Of a stretch of DNA of 64,000 bases, positions 62,506 to 64,000 are shown one piece after another. The notes beneath the pieces were generated by a model. That model did not search any database and had not been told where the DNA came from. It worked only from the letters and a program-made list of their open reading frames with translations. Origin of the DNA: Oleiphilus messinensis (lineage in GTDB: Bacteria > Pseudomonadota > Gammaproteobacteria > Pseudomonadales > Oleiphilaceae); assembly GCF_002162375.1 (NCBI RefSeq), contig NZ_CP021425.1, positions 4,543,001 to 4,607,000 of the forward strand, in the 5' to 3' direction. Position numbers and translations under genes: made by a program. Position 1 is the stretch's first letter. Every line of letters begins with the position of its first letter.

Positions 62506-63048
62506 TTTTCCTAGTCCTATGTTTAAAGTTGATTTGTGTCTCATTGTTATATGGCTGGTAAAAACTGCCTGACCACAACAAACAGGCTTGATTACCAGCG
62601 AAAAATGCTTGAGCCATCCAGCAGATCCGATATTCGTTTATGAGTCGCCTTCCCTTTTTCTGGCAATGCTCGACGGCGAGGCTATTAGGCAGGAAACGGA
62701 ACATCCAAGTATTGTCAAAAACGGAATTTTTTTGTCATTTGCAGCACGGATATCCGTTTTTTATGCTATTTGTGACTCATTTCTTATTGTCAGTAATTCT
62801 GTGCTGAATGAGTCAGAAAACGAAACTCACCGCTCAAAATCCCTACGCCCAGGCAAGCAAGAGATGTCACATCCGTTACTTACAGATCAAAGTACTTTCA
62901 CAATCAAAAGGGCGTATTTTTCACAAGCAGAAGTGGGCATGAAGACCTCCAAAGCCACCAGGAAATCAGTTTTATCGGGCACTTATTTGCTCTTATGCCA
63001 ATACCTATATAGTATTTATTTAGCTCACTATTAATTACACCTCTAAAT
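62506..63048. other. intergenic region, no gene seen
   Basis: About 540 bases between two divergent starts. It carries a 9-bp inverted repeat (TGACTCATT/AATGAGTCA at 62773-62781 and 62807-62815) and a 12-bp palindrome (ACGGATATCCGT at 62746). These could be operators, for example for osmotic control of the betaine transporter gene. A 148-codon frame on the plus strand has no ribosome site and unlikely composition. Confidence 0.5.
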
Positions 63049-64000
63049 ATGTCATATAAAGTCGAAGTTAAGAACCTGTATAAAGTTTTCGGCCAGCGCC
63101 CCGAACACGCCTTCAAATTATTGGAGCAGGGCGTAACCAAAGATGAAATTTTTGAAAAGACCGGAATGGTCATTGGTGTGAAAGACGCCAACCTTCAGAT
63201 TGCCGAAGGGGAGATCTTCGTGGTCATGGGCTTATCGGGCTCAGGGAAATCGACACTGGTTAGACTCCTGAACCGCCTGATCGAACCAAGTCGCGGCCAG
63301 GTACTGATTGATGGCGAAGACATTACGGCGATCAGTGATGATGCCTTGCGACAGATTCGCCGCAAAAAAGTCAGTATGGTGTTCCAGTCCTTTGCCCTGA
63401 TGCCCCATTTAAATGTGCTCGAAAACACTGCTTTCGGCCTGGAGCTCAGTGGCGAAGATTTGACCACTCGACAGGATAAAGCCATCAAAGCACTCGCCCA
63501 GGTCGGGCTGGAGGCTTATGCGAACAATTATCCAGATGAGTTGTCTGGAGGCATGCAACAGCGAGTCGGACTGGCCAGAGCACTGGCCAACGATCCCGAC
63601 ATCATGCTGATGGATGAAGCATTTTCTGCCTTGGATCCACTCATTCGGACTGAAATGCAAGACGAGCTCCTGCATCTACAATCCAAACTGCAACGAACCA
63701 TTATCTTTATCTCCCATGACCTTGATGAGGCCATGCGCATTGGTGACCGCATTGCAATCATGCAGGGCGGTGAAGTTGTCCAAGTGGGCACACCAGATGA
63801 GATCTTGCATAATCCAGCTAACGATTATGTTAAGTCATTTTTTAAAGGCGTGGATGTCAGCCATGTATTCAATGCCGGAGATATTGCGCGAAAACTACAA
63901 GTCACATTAATAAAAAAACAATCCAGCGATGGCCTTCGAACCGGCCTGAAATCACTCCGGGATTATGACCGGGAACATGGTTATGTTATTGATAAAGACG
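63049..64000 (+). CDS. proV: glycine betaine/proline ABC transporter ATP-binding protein (runs off the right edge)
   Basis: About 317 residues are present. Walker A is GLSGSGKST, the ABC signature is [15 protein letters not shown], Walker B is [14 protein letters not shown] and the switch His is in [11 protein letters not shown]. The N-terminal [20 protein letters not shown] is the extension typical of ProV/OpuAA rather than of other importers, and the part after about residue 285 begins the CBS-type regulatory region. Such transporters import glycine betaine or proline under osmotic stress. No strong ribosome site precedes the ATG. The permease and binding-protein genes would lie to the right. 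Confidence 0.92.
   Translation, partial: MSYKVEVKNLYKVFGQRPEHAFKLLEQGVTKDEIFEKTGMVIGVKDANLQIAEGEIFVVMGLSGSGKSTLVRLLNRLIEPSRGQVLIDGEDITAISDDALRQIRRKKVSMVFQSFALMPHLNVLENTAFGLELSGEDLTTRQDKAIKALAQVGLEAYANNYPDELSGGMQQRVGLARALANDPDIMLMDEAFSALDPLIRTEMQDELLHLQSKLQRTIIFISHDLDEAMRIGDRIAIMQGGEVVQVGTPDEILHNPANDYVKSFFKGVDVSHVFNAGDIARKLQVTLIKKQSSDGLRTGLKSLRDYDREHGYVIDKD

Noticed and set aside
62588-63034. 148-codon plus-strand frame ahead of proV
   Set aside because: No ribosome site, unlikely composition, and it covers palindromes in what should be a promoter region.

Overview
The window looks like chromosomal DNA of a gammaproteobacterium, probably marine or halotolerant. Evidence for this is the gene content: a Dld-type D-lactate dehydrogenase, ProV-type betaine transport, REC/HD-GYP and hybrid-kinase signalling, PEP-CTERM proteins and a giant LEPR-type surface protein. 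Base composition is moderate, and genes are packed in short same-strand operons. The genus cannot be fixed from this sequence alone. No insertion sequence, prophage or CRISPR array was seen.

Left part (1-13.7 kb), mostly minus strand: the 5' part of dld, a ribbon-helix-helix protein and a DJ-1/PfpI protein. Next comes an operon of a secreted lactonase-like metallo-beta-lactamase, a LysR regulator and an alpha/beta hydrolase. It is followed by a signalling unit read in the order TonB-dependent receptor, YfiR-like periplasmic protein, hybrid kinase with Hpt, and REC/HD-GYP c-di-GMP phosphodiesterase. A second LysR gene lies divergent from a medium-chain reductase.

Middle left (13.8-19.6 kb) is a patchwork: an HNH nuclease, an unusual tRNA with a Gln UUG anticodon, an AT-rich stretch with a gene remnant, a 5'-nucleotidase, an unrecognised 233-residue protein, a small membrane protein, an amino-acid-binding-like periplasmic protein, a PEP-CTERM protein and a 76-residue protein.

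The centre (19.7-52.6 kb) is dominated by one uninterrupted minus-strand gene of 23.6 kb. It encodes a 7866-residue surface protein with an N-terminal LEPR motif, a long beta-repeat body, a Gly-rich block, a beta-propeller-like segment, PKD-like domains and C-terminal RTX-like repeats. Upstream on the same strand lie a second PEP-CTERM-like gene, a HlyD-type adaptor, a truncated SecA-like ATPase, an M50 protease/HlyD fusion with a PqqD-like N-terminus, a GAF/HlyD fusion, a SapC-family gene and a 53-residue membrane protein. The ATPase and both fusions overlap at their ends. I read this as a candidate dedicated export or anchoring system for the giant protein. It is the most interesting part of the window.

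Right part (52.8-60.6 kb), plus strand: a tightly coupled operon of SWIM zinc-finger protein, DUF5691-like protein, MoxR AAA+ ATPase, DUF5682-like protein and VWA protein. This resembles the MoxR/VWA multi-gene systems of unknown function. It is followed by a convergent secreted protein with two choice-of-anchor-D-like domains and by the start of proV, which runs off the right edge.

A recurrent oddity is short 15-18 bp imperfect tandem repeats at four places, three of them between genes and one inside a gene. Three of the four share the word CACAACC.
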